Counted from the first letter of the stretch, positions 15,988-24,495 are shown. The stretch: 64,000 nucleotides of DNA from Fermentimonas sp. (GCA_015478775.1 JADMKP010000010.1:48493-112492); one strand, 5' to 3'. The notes: generated from the sequence alone by a model not told the origin. Made by a program: numbers and translations.

Positions 15988-17973
15988 TTGAAAACAATCC
16001 AAATACATTCATCGTTTAGTACAAATATTTTACTCGATTTTCAAAACGTAACAACTATTGAAATCGAGAGTAAACCTATTGCAGAAGGGGCATTTGGAGA
16101 AGTTTATATTTGTAAGTCGGTAAATGGGAAATCACTTTCTGTTCCTCAAGTTATTAAACTTTTTAAGGAAGATAATCAAAACAGACAAGACCATAACTTT
16201 AATACAGTTCAGAAACTCCAAAGAAAAATTGAAGCTAAAAATCAACAAATAAAAATCAACAAAGGGAAAAATATTACTGATGAATATCCTGCATTAAAAG
16301 GAATCCCACAGTTTAGCTTTGAGGGAAGTGTAAATGGCAAAAAATATAGAGGATTTTCTTCAACCAATTTAAAAAAGATAGGTTTTGAAGAATTTATAGA
16401 TATTTTAGACAAACCAAATCTATACAAATCATACCAAAAGATAAGTATTGATAAAAAGATGCTTATAGCATTTCATCTTGCATCAGGCTTTAAGCTATTG
16501 CAAGAAATCTTTTTTATTCACGCAGATTTAAAACCCGAAGCGATATTCATAAACACCAAAACAAATGAATGTGCAATAATAGATTTTGATAGTGGTACAA
16601 TAACAGAAAATCCCGACGATAGACCAAATGTTTGGGGTGCTCCAAATGATTGGGTTGCCCCTGAAATCTGGGAACAGCTAAAACAAATAGGTTCAGGCGG
16701 ATTACAACAAGTAAAAGTTAATCTTTTATCTGATTTATGGTCTGTTGCTGTTGGTATTCATTATATACTCACAACAACACATCCTCTTTTTTACCTGAAC
16801 GAACTAAGTCCAAGAGTTACAAAACAGTATTTCAATAAGTATAAATGGCCTGAAATTCAGGAAGCCGAAACTTATTTTAACCAAGGAAATCGAAATATTT
16901 ACTTACAGGTTAGGGATTGGTTAGAAAAAAAGTTGCCGAAACAAATTTATACACAACTATATAATACTGTCAATTACGGATATTCAAATCCAATAAAGCG
17001 AACAACATATAACGAATGGGAGAAAGTACTTTCATCTGTTCAAAAAGCTCCTGAAATTCAGAAATTTTCTTTCAATCTGCCAAAAATACTTTCAGGCAGT
17101 AAAGTAAGTTTAGAATGGGAAATCACCAACTCAACGAACACAAAAATAAGCAGTTTAGGTTCAGTAAAGTCAAATGATAAAATAGAGATTGCTCCAACCA
17201 AAACGTCAACTTACAAACTAATTGCAGAAAATACTTTTGGAAAAATTGAGCAAGAAATATCAATAAAGGTGCTTCCTCTTCCTAAAATTTCAGAGTTTAA
17301 AACAAACCATCAAAAAATCGAATATGGTAGAGAAACTTCATTAATTTGGAGTGTAGAAAATGCAGTAAAAGCAGAATTATCTTATAATGGAATATTAGAA
17401 ACTCTATCTTTTATAAACGAGAAAAAAGTACTGTTAAAAGAAAGCACAACATTTAAACTCATTATCACTGCATTAGACGGCAAAACAACAATTGAAAAAG
17501 AGTTAACCGTAGAAGTCTTTAAAAGAGTAAAAATAAATTCATTTCAATCTAATTTAGATTTTGTTGTCGAAAGCTTGCCCATTACCCTTTCTTGGGAGGT
17601 AGAAAATGCTACCAAATTGACCTTAACAAGCAATTTTCAACCTGATATAGATGTAACAGGGAAAACAAGTATAAAACTAAAACCAAAACGGAATGCGATT
17701 CTATTTTTAAAAGCAAGCAATGATTTATTCACTACACAAGAAAGGATTGAAATTGAAGTTCAGGCTTTACCCTCTATGCCTCGTATTCAAAATATAATTC
17801 CTAACAGCAAGGAATTAATACCAACTTTTAATTTAGACTTTCAAAATATATCAGATTCCATTTTGTCGAAATCAGAATTGGATTTTGAAAAAACGATGAA
17901 GCCTATTAATGGATTTAGTCTTAAAAGTTCTATTTCTAAAATCTTTAAAACTAATAGAAAAAATGGAATATAG
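15988..17973 (+). CDS. Ser/Thr kinase-like protein with Ig-like repeats
   Basis: The 661-residue protein starts at a TTG (15988), because no ATG precedes the kinase glycine loop 'AEGAFGEVY' (32-40). Visible kinase elements are Lys57 in 'VIKLF', 'HADLKPEA' with Asp180 and Lys182, 'DFD' at 199-201, and 'VAPEIW' near 224. The metal-binding Asn expected at 185 is Ala, and DFG is DFD, so activity may be reduced or altered. Residues about 350-595 form three repeats of 80-90 residues of Ig-like type ('GSKVSLEWEITNSTN', 'GRETSLIWSVENAVK', 'LPITLSWEVENATK'). No membrane helix is seen. The stop overlaps the next start by 11 nt, indicating translational coupling. Confidence 0.85.
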   Translation: MKTIQIHSSFSTNILLDFQNVTTIEIESKPIAEGAFGEVYICKSVNGKSLSVPQVIKLFKEDNQNRQDHNFNTVQKLQRKIEAKNQQIKINKGKNITDEYPALKGIPQFSFEGSVNGKKYRGFSSTNLKKIGFEEFIDILDKPNLYKSYQKISIDKKMLIAFHLASGFKLLQEIFFIHADLKPEAIFINTKTNECAIIDFDSGTITENPDDRPNVWGAPNDWVAPEIWEQLKQIGSGGLQQVKVNLLSDLWSVAVGIHYILTTTHPLFYLNELSPRVTKQYFNKYKWPEIQEAETYFNQGNRNIYLQVRDWLEKKLPKQIYTQLYNTVNYGYSNPIKRTTYNEWEKVLSSVQKAPEIQKFSFNLPKILSGSKVSLEWEITNSTNTKISSLGSVKSNDKIEIAPTKTSTYKLIAENTFGKIEQEISIKVLPLPKISEFKTNHQKIEYGRETSLIWSVENAVKAELSYNGILETLSFINEKKVLLKESTTFKLIITALDGKTTIEKELTVEVFKRVKINSFQSNLDFVVESLPITLSWEVENATKLTLTSNFQPDIDVTGKTSIKLKPKRNAILFLKASNDLFTTQERIEIEVQALPSMPRIQNIIPNSKELIPTFNLDFQNISDSILSKSELDFEKTMKPINGFSLKSSISKIFKTNRKNGI

Positions 17974-18574
17974 TTTACTACAAAAAAAGCTTTGGAAAAT
18001 TGGAGGTTATAAGGCATTTGCACTGAAATACTGCCCTATCCTTTATAATGAAATAGCAGGTATTGGTGCCTTATTCACGTTTCAACTTACTATTGTGTTT
18101 TTTTCTATAATAGCCTTTTCTTCGATTTTTAAAATTGATTGGTTGATTTTTGGTATTCCATTAGGAATAATTAATGTTTTGATTTTCAATTTTTGGTCAA
18201 AGTTCCTTTTAAAATTCATTCATCGGTATTTGAATTGGGTTGCTCTAATTTTGATATGCTTATTAAAATTCATTTTTTCAATAATAATCTCTTTGCCTTT
18301 TATTCTATTTCTATTTGAGAGCCAAACTCTTTATCAACTTTTACTAATAAAAGGGAAAATAAATTTGGGTTTTTGGGAGCAATTCACTCTAAAACCATAC
18401 GGTCTCTATCTTTCTTGGTTTTCAGAATCGGAAGGAACAATAATTTTGATGTTCTCGTTAGCCATTTTCACAATGGTTTTATTTATATCTATAGCACCAT
18501 ATTTTCTAATATTAAGAGGTAGAAAATCGGTATATCAATCTATTTTAAAAATTTATGAAGAAAGATTCAACTAA
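17963..18574 (+). CDS. Membrane protein sharing the DUF4407 N-terminal motif
   Basis: The 203-residue protein is started at the ATG at 17963 ('MEYSLLQKKLWKIGG'), which overlaps the kinase stop. A longer frame from 17909 would run 65 nt into the kinase gene. Four or five hydrophobic segments are seen (about 38-60, 65-85, 95-120, 165-190). Its N-terminus 'LKYCPILYNEIAGIGALFTF' parallels 'LKDCPTDYNRQAGIGFTIF' of the following DUF4407 protein. It is therefore probably a shortened paralogue without the long soluble loop. The two start codons overlap their upstream stops, so the products are likely made together and may form one membrane complex. Confidence 0.8.
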   Translation: MEYSLLQKKLWKIGGYKAFALKYCPILYNEIAGIGALFTFQLTIVFFSIIAFSSIFKIDWLIFGIPLGIINVLIFNFWSKFLLKFIHRYLNWVALILICLLKFIFSIIISLPFILFLFESQTLYQLLLIKGKINLGFWEQFTLKPYGLYLSWFSESEGTIILMFSLAIFTMVLFISIAPYFLILRGRKSVYQSILKIYEERFN

Positions 18575-20084
18575 CAAATATAAATACTCAAAGATACAAT
18601 ACTTCTTTTGGCTATTATCCGGTGCAGAAATTAGCGTATTAAAGGATTGCCCTACTGATTACAATAGACAAGCAGGAATAGGGTTCACTATTTTTATGAC
18701 TTCTTTTTTAGCCTTTTGTTCCGGGAGCTACGCAGGTTATTTTTTCGGAGAAAGTTGGACATCTGCCGTTATATTTGGACTTATTTGGGCAACTTTAATA
18801 TTTAGTATAGACCGTAGTATGGTTGTCACATTAAAGAAAGACCCGACTAAAAAGAAGCAGAACTTTTGGATGGCATTTATTACAAGAGCCATTTTGGCAC
18901 TTTTAATAGCGTTTGTTATTTCAATTCCTTTAGAACTATTAATATTTAAGGATAACATAGAAGTCCATAAGCCTGAATTTATTCAGAATAAAATCCTGAC
19001 CATTCAAGGTAATCAAAAGACAATTGAAGGTATTGATGATATTTTAAATAGAGGACAAAGAATTGATAGCGACTTAACAGAAGTACAAGAAGAAAGTAAA
19101 TTTACTGAACCACAAAACAATCCCGCATTTGACCAAATAAAGAGAAATTTAAACAATAAAATAGCTGAAAAGGAAGCATTAAGAACCAAGATGAATTCTG
19201 CAATTACAGCACGACAAAATGCTTGGTCTGCAATTCCTACTTATTTTGATTCAAGAGATAGCATCTATAAGAAAAATCCTAATTCAAGTCAATATCGAAC
19301 TTGGGAGATAAGACGAAATGAAGCAACCATAGCTTCACAGAACTTTAATGTCTTTGATCAAGCAAGTTTAAATGCTTTACAAAAACAAAAAGATGATTTT
19401 ATAAAGACTTGGAGAGAGACTTTAACCGAAAAAGAAAAGGCACTTTTAGACGATAAAGCAAAAAATCGTAATAAAGAAAGAACAGCGGATGATAATATTA
19501 TGGGTGCAAGAAATCAGATTGATTCTTTATTGGTTAAAAATCAAAATGGTTTCGTATTTAATTTTATGGTTTTGGAGGATGCAGCTAAAAGATATAAGGA
19601 GGTTCTTATACCGATTGAAACCTCCACCAATAACAATGAATTGAACGAATTCGAAAACTCTGAAGTATCACAGACCCCTCAAAAATTTAAAAAGGTAACT
19701 CAATATGATCCTGAAGGTGCAACAATATTCTTTCTGTTGTGGTTAATACGCATTTTGTTTTTCACAATCGAAATATTACCTACTGTTGCAAAAATAGCAA
19801 CTCCTGTAGGTGCCTACGATTGGGCGATTTATCGAAAAGAGGAGGATATCAGAAAAGACTTGGAACAAAAGACATCCAAATATTTAGAACAACAACAAAG
19901 GTTAAGAGAAATAGAAGATTTAGCCGAACAAGAGCAAATCAAAGAAAGAACCAAAATCGAAAATGATTTGCATAAGGGCTTATTAACGGAAATTGCAAAA
20001 GCACAAGACGAAGTTGCACGTAAAAAGATTGAAGAATTTAAGCAGAAGCACCTTCCTGTTAAGCAAAATGGAATCGAGATATAA
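18555..20084 (+). CDS. DUF4407 membrane protein with large soluble loop
   Basis: The 509-residue protein matches DUF4407 (PF14362) at its N-terminus ('FFWLLSGAEISVLKDCPTDYNRQAGIGF', 'FSIDRSMV'). Three membrane helices occupy about residues 38-128. A predicted extracytoplasmic, highly charged helical region of some 250 residues (130-385) follows, then a fourth helix (about 388-412) and a C-terminal coiled coil of 90 residues rich in Glu, Lys and Gln. The start overlaps the upstream gene by 20 nt. DUF4407 has no established biochemical function. Its place after a kinase/phosphatase pair makes it the likely membrane sensor or output of this system. Confidence 0.88.
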   Translation: MKKDSTNKYKYSKIQYFFWLLSGAEISVLKDCPTDYNRQAGIGFTIFMTSFLAFCSGSYAGYFFGESWTSAVIFGLIWATLIFSIDRSMVVTLKKDPTKKKQNFWMAFITRAILALLIAFVISIPLELLIFKDNIEVHKPEFIQNKILTIQGNQKTIEGIDDILNRGQRIDSDLTEVQEESKFTEPQNNPAFDQIKRNLNNKIAEKEALRTKMNSAITARQNAWSAIPTYFDSRDSIYKKNPNSSQYRTWEIRRNEATIASQNFNVFDQASLNALQKQKDDFIKTWRETLTEKEKALLDDKAKNRNKERTADDNIMGARNQIDSLLVKNQNGFVFNFMVLEDAAKRYKEVLIPIETSTNNNELNEFENSEVSQTPQKFKKVTQYDPEGATIFFLLWLIRILFFTIEILPTVAKIATPVGAYDWAIYRKEEDIRKDLEQKTSKYLEQQQRLREIEDLAEQEQIKERTKIENDLHKGLLTEIAKAQDEVARKKIEEFKQKHLPVKQNGIEI

Positions 20085-20095
20085 TAAATAAAGAA

Positions 20096-20263
20096 ATGGC
20101 AAAAAAGAAGTATGGATTTTCCTTTTCTTGGAAAAGAGCTTTAGGTATAACTTCCGTAAAGCAAAAATTCGCTCGTAAAACAGGAATTCCTACCTCAAAA
20201 GTTGGAGTTGAGCGTAAATTAGGAAACCTGATTTTAAATATTTTGTACAAGAAAAAGAAATAA
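20096..20263 (+). CDS. Small basic protein, 55 residues
   Basis: Its ATG at 20096 lies 11 nt after the DUF4407 stop and its TAA lies just before the next gene's ATG. The product 'MAKKKYGFSFSWKRALGI' continues to 'RKTGIPTSKVGVERKLG' and ends in 'LYKKKK'. It is very basic (more than a quarter Lys/Arg), with one amphipathic helix near 12-28. It could bind nucleic acid, or the cytoplasmic face of a membrane. The spacing on both sides and the uninterrupted frame support a real gene. No function can be assigned. Confidence 0.7.
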   Translation: MAKKKYGFSFSWKRALGITSVKQKFARKTGIPTSKVGVERKLGNLILNILYKKKK

Positions 20264-20265
20264 AA

Positions 20266-20553
20266 ATGGAAAGCAAAACAATAAAAATAATTTTGGCGAT
20301 ATTATTCTTTCTATGTTTAATTGATATGCCCTATGGATTTTATCAATTTGTCAGATTTCTTGCATTAGTCGGTTTTGGAATCTTAGCATTACAGGCACAT
20401 AAGGAAGATAAACAAACAGAAATGATTATTTACATCGCATTGGCGATTTTATTTCAGCCTCTCTTAAAAATAAGTTTAGGTAGAACTTTATGGAATATTA
20501 TTGATGTTATTGTGGGAATCGGTTTACTAATCTCATTAAAAAAGAACAAATAG
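20266..20553 (+). CDS. DUF6804-like small membrane protein
   Basis: The 95-residue protein has three hydrophobic helices (about 5-20, 26-42, 51-66) and a fourth near 77-90. The pattern 'DMPYGFYQFVRFLALVGFGILAL' followed by 'ILFQPLLKISLGRTLWNIIDVIV' fits the DUF6804 family, recognised here by its wording of aromatic and Pro residues rather than by a search. It starts 2 nt after the previous stop and is the last gene of the run. The hairpin repeat begins at its stop codon. Confidence 0.75.
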   Translation: MESKTIKIILAILFFLCLIDMPYGFYQFVRFLALVGFGILALQAHKEDKQTEMIIYIALAILFQPLLKISLGRTLWNIIDVIVGIGLLISLKKNK

Positions 20554-20625
20554 CCAACGCCAGCAAGCACATTTGCAATTCGCACAAGCCAACGCTCAAA
20601 CCAAAAATTGCAAAAGAGCTTGCTT
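20553..20625. repeat. Hairpin repeat element, right copy
   Basis: The arms at 20562-20580 and 20606-20625 (GCAAGCACATTTGCAATT against AATTGCAAAAGAGCTTGC) enclose CGCACAAGCCAACGC. GCCAACGC occurs at 20553 and 20588. It is related to the element at 14,284: same loop and same CACATTTG/CAAAAGAG core, with different but compensated outer stem. It directly follows the last gene of the vWA-kinase run and could also work as a transcription end. Confidence 0.7.
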
Positions 20626-20718
20626 CCTTAACCGATTAAAAATTGTTTTCTCCCTCTCTAAAAAAAATAAAAAACATAGTGAATCGTAAAAATGAAAATA
20701 TAGCGTTGAATGATGGCC

Positions 20719-20806
20719 AGCCTACAACAAGCAGTTTGGCAAGATTTTTTCTGCCGCAGGCGCAACACAGAAAAAACCTCGCCAAGCTGCAAACCGTTAG
20801 CGGCAA
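20719..20806. repeat. attC-like imperfect palindrome before McrB
   Basis: The inner arms at 20731-20753 and 20768-20790 are 23 bp each with three mismatches, around a 14-nt loop. Outer borders GCCTACAAC (left) and CCGTTAGCGGC (right) extend the symmetry. Size, mispaired arms and the GTTAG-type outer border resemble integron attC sites, though the exact R box consensus is not met. It separates the kinase run from mcrBC. Confidence 0.55.
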
Positions 20807-20874
20807 GGTAAAAAAACACTGCGACACGATTTGGCGTTGTTGAGTCTTAATTTTGAGAGAAAAAAAATATAATT

Positions 20875-22545
20875 ATGAATAAAATACAAGCATACTTTGA
20901 CTACTTCGATAAATATCTAGGTGTTGAAAATTGGGGATGGTATAAAAGTTTAACATATTGGATAAACATAGCATCTGAAATTAAAAATATTGTTATCTCT
21001 GATACCGAAATTAAGGGGAAATCTAATGAAGAAATAAATAAGATAATTTCTGACAAATCAGACAACAAGCTAAAAACTGTTGGTGACTTTTTTGATAGGT
21101 TTTTGTTTTATCAAGATAATGGACTTGGAAACATTGGACAAGGAGTAATTTGGGATTCTGAAGATAACCCTCACAAAACAGCCATTAAAGAAAAAATAAA
21201 TAAAGATTATTTTATTGAGTTACTTCAGTGTAAAGATATTTCCCAAGCAGACACGAAAATTGATATTATTATAGAGGGGAAAAATTATGAAGCGGCTAAG
21301 ATTCGTCTTTTGCGTGCATTGTTCCCTGCTGACTTTGCAGCTGTTGATGCACCAAATAAATTATGGCGTTTACTAAATGCTTTAAAAGACAAGCTTAATA
21401 TATCTACAAATGGGAATAATGTTCAAAGGCATCAAGAGTTGATGCACCTTGTTGATTGTGCTGATTTAAACAAAAAACAAATATTTTTTTGGGAGTTGTT
21501 TTATATGCTAGAAAACAATCTTAATCTAAAAAAAGCTATTGTTTATTACGGTGCGCCTGGAACTGGAAAAACATTTAAAGCAAAAAATATAGCAAAACAA
21601 TTTATTGACCAGCATCGAATTAAAATTGAAAGTAAAACTAAAAATAATTATCAAGTAAAGACGGTACAATTTCACCCTTCCTATTCCTATGAGGATTTTA
21701 TTGAGGGAATCAGACCAAGTTCTGATAAATCATTAAAATTATTCAATGGTACTTTTAAAGAATTTTGCAAGACAGCTGGAGAAAAAGAAATTAATCTTTA
21801 CAAAGATATTGACTTCATAAACAACGATAGTTTCAAAGAGAGAGACTATAGGTTTAGTTTGATTAAAGTCTCGGAATTAAACGATAATCAAAAACAAATT
21901 TTAGGGATAGATTCAATTATGCCAGAAGGTATAACAGTTGAAGAAGTTATTGAACCTGCATTTTTCATAATTGATGAAATCAATAGAGCAGAACTATCAA
22001 GAGTTTTTGGCGAATTGATGTTTAGTCTAGAATATCGTGGCTATAATGGTAAAATAAAAACTCAATACTCGTATCTTAATAACGAATCAGATGATAGTGT
22101 TTATTTCTGGGATAATTCAGAAGATTGGTTCTTTATTCCACAAAATGTATATATCATCGGCACAATGAATAACATTGACCGTTCGGTTGATAGCTTTGAT
22201 TTTGCTTTAAGACGACGTTTTATGTGGGAAGAAATTCAGCCTGATTTCAATACCGTGCGGAATATTCTTAGTGCAAATTGGAAAAATGATTTGGCAATAG
22301 CATTTGAGAGATTAAACAACAGGATTGAAAGTGAAGAATTATTGGGTAAAGATTATAGAATTGGACATTCATATGCATTAGAAATAACACCTATACAAAA
22401 TAGATTTGATTCTGTTACGGAAGTTAAAAAATTTCTATGGTCTGACTATGTAATGCCCTTGTTAGAAGAATATTTACGTGGCTTAGGTGATGAAAATAAA
22501 GCACAAGAGAAATTAAATCAGTTCAAAATAGAATTTGGAATTTAG
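20875..22545 (+). CDS. mcrB: McrB-like AAA+ GTPase of a type IV restriction system
   Basis: The 556-residue protein has a variable N-terminal target-recognition part (about 1-215) and an AAA+ motor. The motor shows Walker A 'GAPGTGKT' near 225, Walker B 'FFIIDEINRAELSR' near 362, and the McrB signature 'IIGTMNNIDRSVDSFDFALRRRF' near 428. McrB recognises modified DNA and, with GTP, translocates and activates the McrC nuclease. The N-terminus was not recognised as a DUF3578 or YTH type, so the modification it reads is unknown. It lies between two attC-like palindromes, with mcrC starting 5 nt after its stop. Confidence 0.92.
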   Translation: MNKIQAYFDYFDKYLGVENWGWYKSLTYWINIASEIKNIVISDTEIKGKSNEEINKIISDKSDNKLKTVGDFFDRFLFYQDNGLGNIGQGVIWDSEDNPHKTAIKEKINKDYFIELLQCKDISQADTKIDIIIEGKNYEAAKIRLLRALFPADFAAVDAPNKLWRLLNALKDKLNISTNGNNVQRHQELMHLVDCADLNKKQIFFWELFYMLENNLNLKKAIVYYGAPGTGKTFKAKNIAKQFIDQHRIKIESKTKNNYQVKTVQFHPSYSYEDFIEGIRPSSDKSLKLFNGTFKEFCKTAGEKEINLYKDIDFINNDSFKERDYRFSLIKVSELNDNQKQILGIDSIMPEGITVEEVIEPAFFIIDEINRAELSRVFGELMFSLEYRGYNGKIKTQYSYLNNESDDSVYFWDNSEDWFFIPQNVYIIGTMNNIDRSVDSFDFALRRRFMWEEIQPDFNTVRNILSANWKNDLAIAFERLNNRIESEELLGKDYRIGHSYALEITPIQNRFDSVTEVKKFLWSDYVMPLLEEYLRGLGDENKAQEKLNQFKIEFGI

Positions 22546-22550
22546 CAACT

Positions 22551-23954
22551 ATGAGAGCTAAAGATTTTTTCGATTCTGAGATAAAGGATAATTCATTTAA
22601 AGGTCATTATTTAAACCAGATTACAAAATTTAGTGTTGATTTTAATTGTGATACTTATCGAAAAAGAACAAGCCATCAAGAAATAAGGAAAATTGGGATT
22701 GTTAATTTTGTGAAAGAATTGCATAGAAATATAGCGAGCAAAAAAGTCTCGGAATTAAATCTGACGCAAATAATATTTGATGAAGAGTTTGAAGCAAATG
22801 AGGAACAACGAATTTTCGAATTAAGTGGTTATGGTTTCAATGACTTAATAATACATACTGGGAATATTGTTGGTTCAATTGTATATAAAAATCACAATTT
22901 CAATATCAATTGTAGATTTGGAAATGATTTTTTGCAATATATGATTGCAAATACAAGTGGTTTCTTAGAACTTGAAAATCTTGGTTCCATAAACAAGAAC
23001 TTAGGTTTAGGAGAATGGATTTTAATTTATTATTGGAAGCTACAATTAAAAAAAGCCTTTTCTCTAGGTATTTACAAAACGTATCAGAAAAAAAGAGATA
23101 TTATTACCACTATAAGAGGTTCAATTAATATTAATTCATTTTTACGTAAGGAGTTTTTTGATGGGAAAACAGATTGTGAATTTAAAGAGCATAGTTATAA
23201 AAACGAATTGAATACTGTTATAAATATGGCTTTGAACAAGGTTTTTAAATCAAAGTATCAACCAATCGTTTCAGATATTTATAATATTAAGAATGCTTTC
23301 AACTCAATAAACAACAGAAGTTTAAATTTAAAAACCTTACAAAATAAGAAAGTAATAAATCCTTACTTTAAAAAGTATAATCAAGTTTTCGATTTGTCAT
23401 TAAAAATTCTCAGAGATGAATTTGCTAATGTTGGAGAATCAAAATCTGAACTTTCAGCATTTATTTTCGATATTTCGTTATTATTTGAACATCATATTAG
23501 GAAAGTATTAAAACAAAGACTTACTCTTTTTCCAAAAAACAAGAAAGAGTTTTCCATTCCTAATGGAATATATGAAAATAATATTTATCCAGATGTTATT
23601 ATTGATTACGGAAATAATAATGTTGGAGTCTACGATGTGAAGTATAAGAATTTTGACTTCTTAAATGGAGTAAAGCGTGAAGATAAATTTCAACTAATTA
23701 CTTATGTCGCAAGTCACTTAAATAAATACAATGTAGTAGAATGTGGAATTATTTATCCGTTAAAAGAATCTGATTTTGATAAAACATTAGAGATGACAGA
23801 CCAAATATTAAATATTGACAAGAAAGAGATACCATTTAAGATTGGTTTTTATAAAATTTGTAATGACCTAAAAGAACAAACAAAAATTGATAAGGAATTT
23901 GGGGAGCAACTAAGCCCAGCCGCTAACATCGTGTATAGTGCATTTGGCGGATAG
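22551..23954 (+). CDS. mcrC: McrC-like nuclease subunit
   Basis: The 467-residue protein has the McrC N-terminal beta domain and a C-terminal PD-(D/E)xK nuclease: 'YPDVIIDYGNNNVGVYDVKYKN', with the Asp near residue 346 and D-x-K near 360. 'DISLLFEHHIRKVLKQRL' is the usual McrC helix before it. Together with McrB it cuts modified incoming DNA. The last 13 residues ('SPAANIVYSAFGG') are not family-like. They are encoded by the left arm of the palindrome at 23,917, so the natural end was probably nearer residue 455 and the gene was joined to this site. Confidence 0.9.
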   Translation: MRAKDFFDSEIKDNSFKGHYLNQITKFSVDFNCDTYRKRTSHQEIRKIGIVNFVKELHRNIASKKVSELNLTQIIFDEEFEANEEQRIFELSGYGFNDLIIHTGNIVGSIVYKNHNFNINCRFGNDFLQYMIANTSGFLELENLGSINKNLGLGEWILIYYWKLQLKKAFSLGIYKTYQKKRDIITTIRGSININSFLRKEFFDGKTDCEFKEHSYKNELNTVINMALNKVFKSKYQPIVSDIYNIKNAFNSINNRSLNLKTLQNKKVINPYFKKYNQVFDLSLKILRDEFANVGESKSELSAFIFDISLLFEHHIRKVLKQRLTLFPKNKKEFSIPNGIYENNIYPDVIIDYGNNNVGVYDVKYKNFDFLNGVKREDKFQLITYVASHLNKYNVVECGIIYPLKESDFDKTLEMTDQILNIDKKEIPFKIGFYKICNDLKEQTKIDKEFGEQLSPAANIVYSAFGG

Positions 23955-24053
23955 TGCTAATTTCAAGGCTGTTACATCTAATAAGCTTTGTAACGGTTTG
24001 ATAGGTTTGTACTTCGAATCGCCAAACGACACCATACACGTAAACGTTAGCTG
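23917..24053. repeat. attC-like imperfect palindrome after McrC
   Basis: The left arm (23917-23949, containing GCTAACATCGTGTATAG and TTTGGCG) and the right arm (24020-24053, containing CGCCAAACG and CGTTAGCTG) pair with scattered mismatches over about 33 bp. They surround a 70-nt centre that itself holds GTTAC/GTAAC. The left arm overlaps the last codons of mcrC. Related half sites are seen at 35,505 and 14,215. Confidence 0.55.
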
Positions 24054-24089
24054 ACAGGTTTCATCTTATAAAAAATCTTGGAGATCATA

Positions 24090-24495
24090 ATGAAAGAGTT
24101 GTTGCCACGAGCAACCATCTATTATAATAATTATGGAGATTTTATGGACCTGATTAAAGAGTGTTGCAATCAAGGGTTAAATGTAAGAACTATATTTGTG
24201 TCTTTGAAGAAACGGGGGTTCAAAGGTAATCAAACATCCTTTTATCAGTGGTTCAACAGGCATTTCCCGGAAGATCAGGCTAAGAAAAGATTACCCGTAC
24301 CACTAGATTTCTCCCCGGTAGTTTATGAGGCAACTAAATTTATTGGAAGCAGTAAAAAACGCCATTAAATACCCTTGGAGTAATGGAGTTGTAGAGGGTC
24401 ACGTAAACAGATTAAAAAACAAGAAAAGAGAGATGTATGGCAGGGCTGGATTTGAACTGTTAAGACGAAAGGTAGTGCTTTCCAACTCAGGATAA
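24090..24495 (+). pseudogene. ISL3-type transposase, C-terminal remnant with frameshift
   Basis: The first part, from an ATG at 24090 (another in frame at 24078), contains the internal helix-turn-helix segment of long ISL3 transposases ('NQGLNVRTIFVSLKKRGFKG'). The frame then breaks near 24,350. The second frame carries the family's C-terminal signature 'YPWSNGVVEGHVNRLKNKK', 'MYGRAGFELLR'. The N-terminal zinc-binding and DDE parts are missing, so the element is dead. Its left end is not found, and the palindrome at 23,917 abuts it. Confidence 0.75.

Noticed and set aside
20636..20843. ORFs on both strands before mcrB
   Set aside because: They are produced by the palindrome itself; both are low in coding character and mirror each other.
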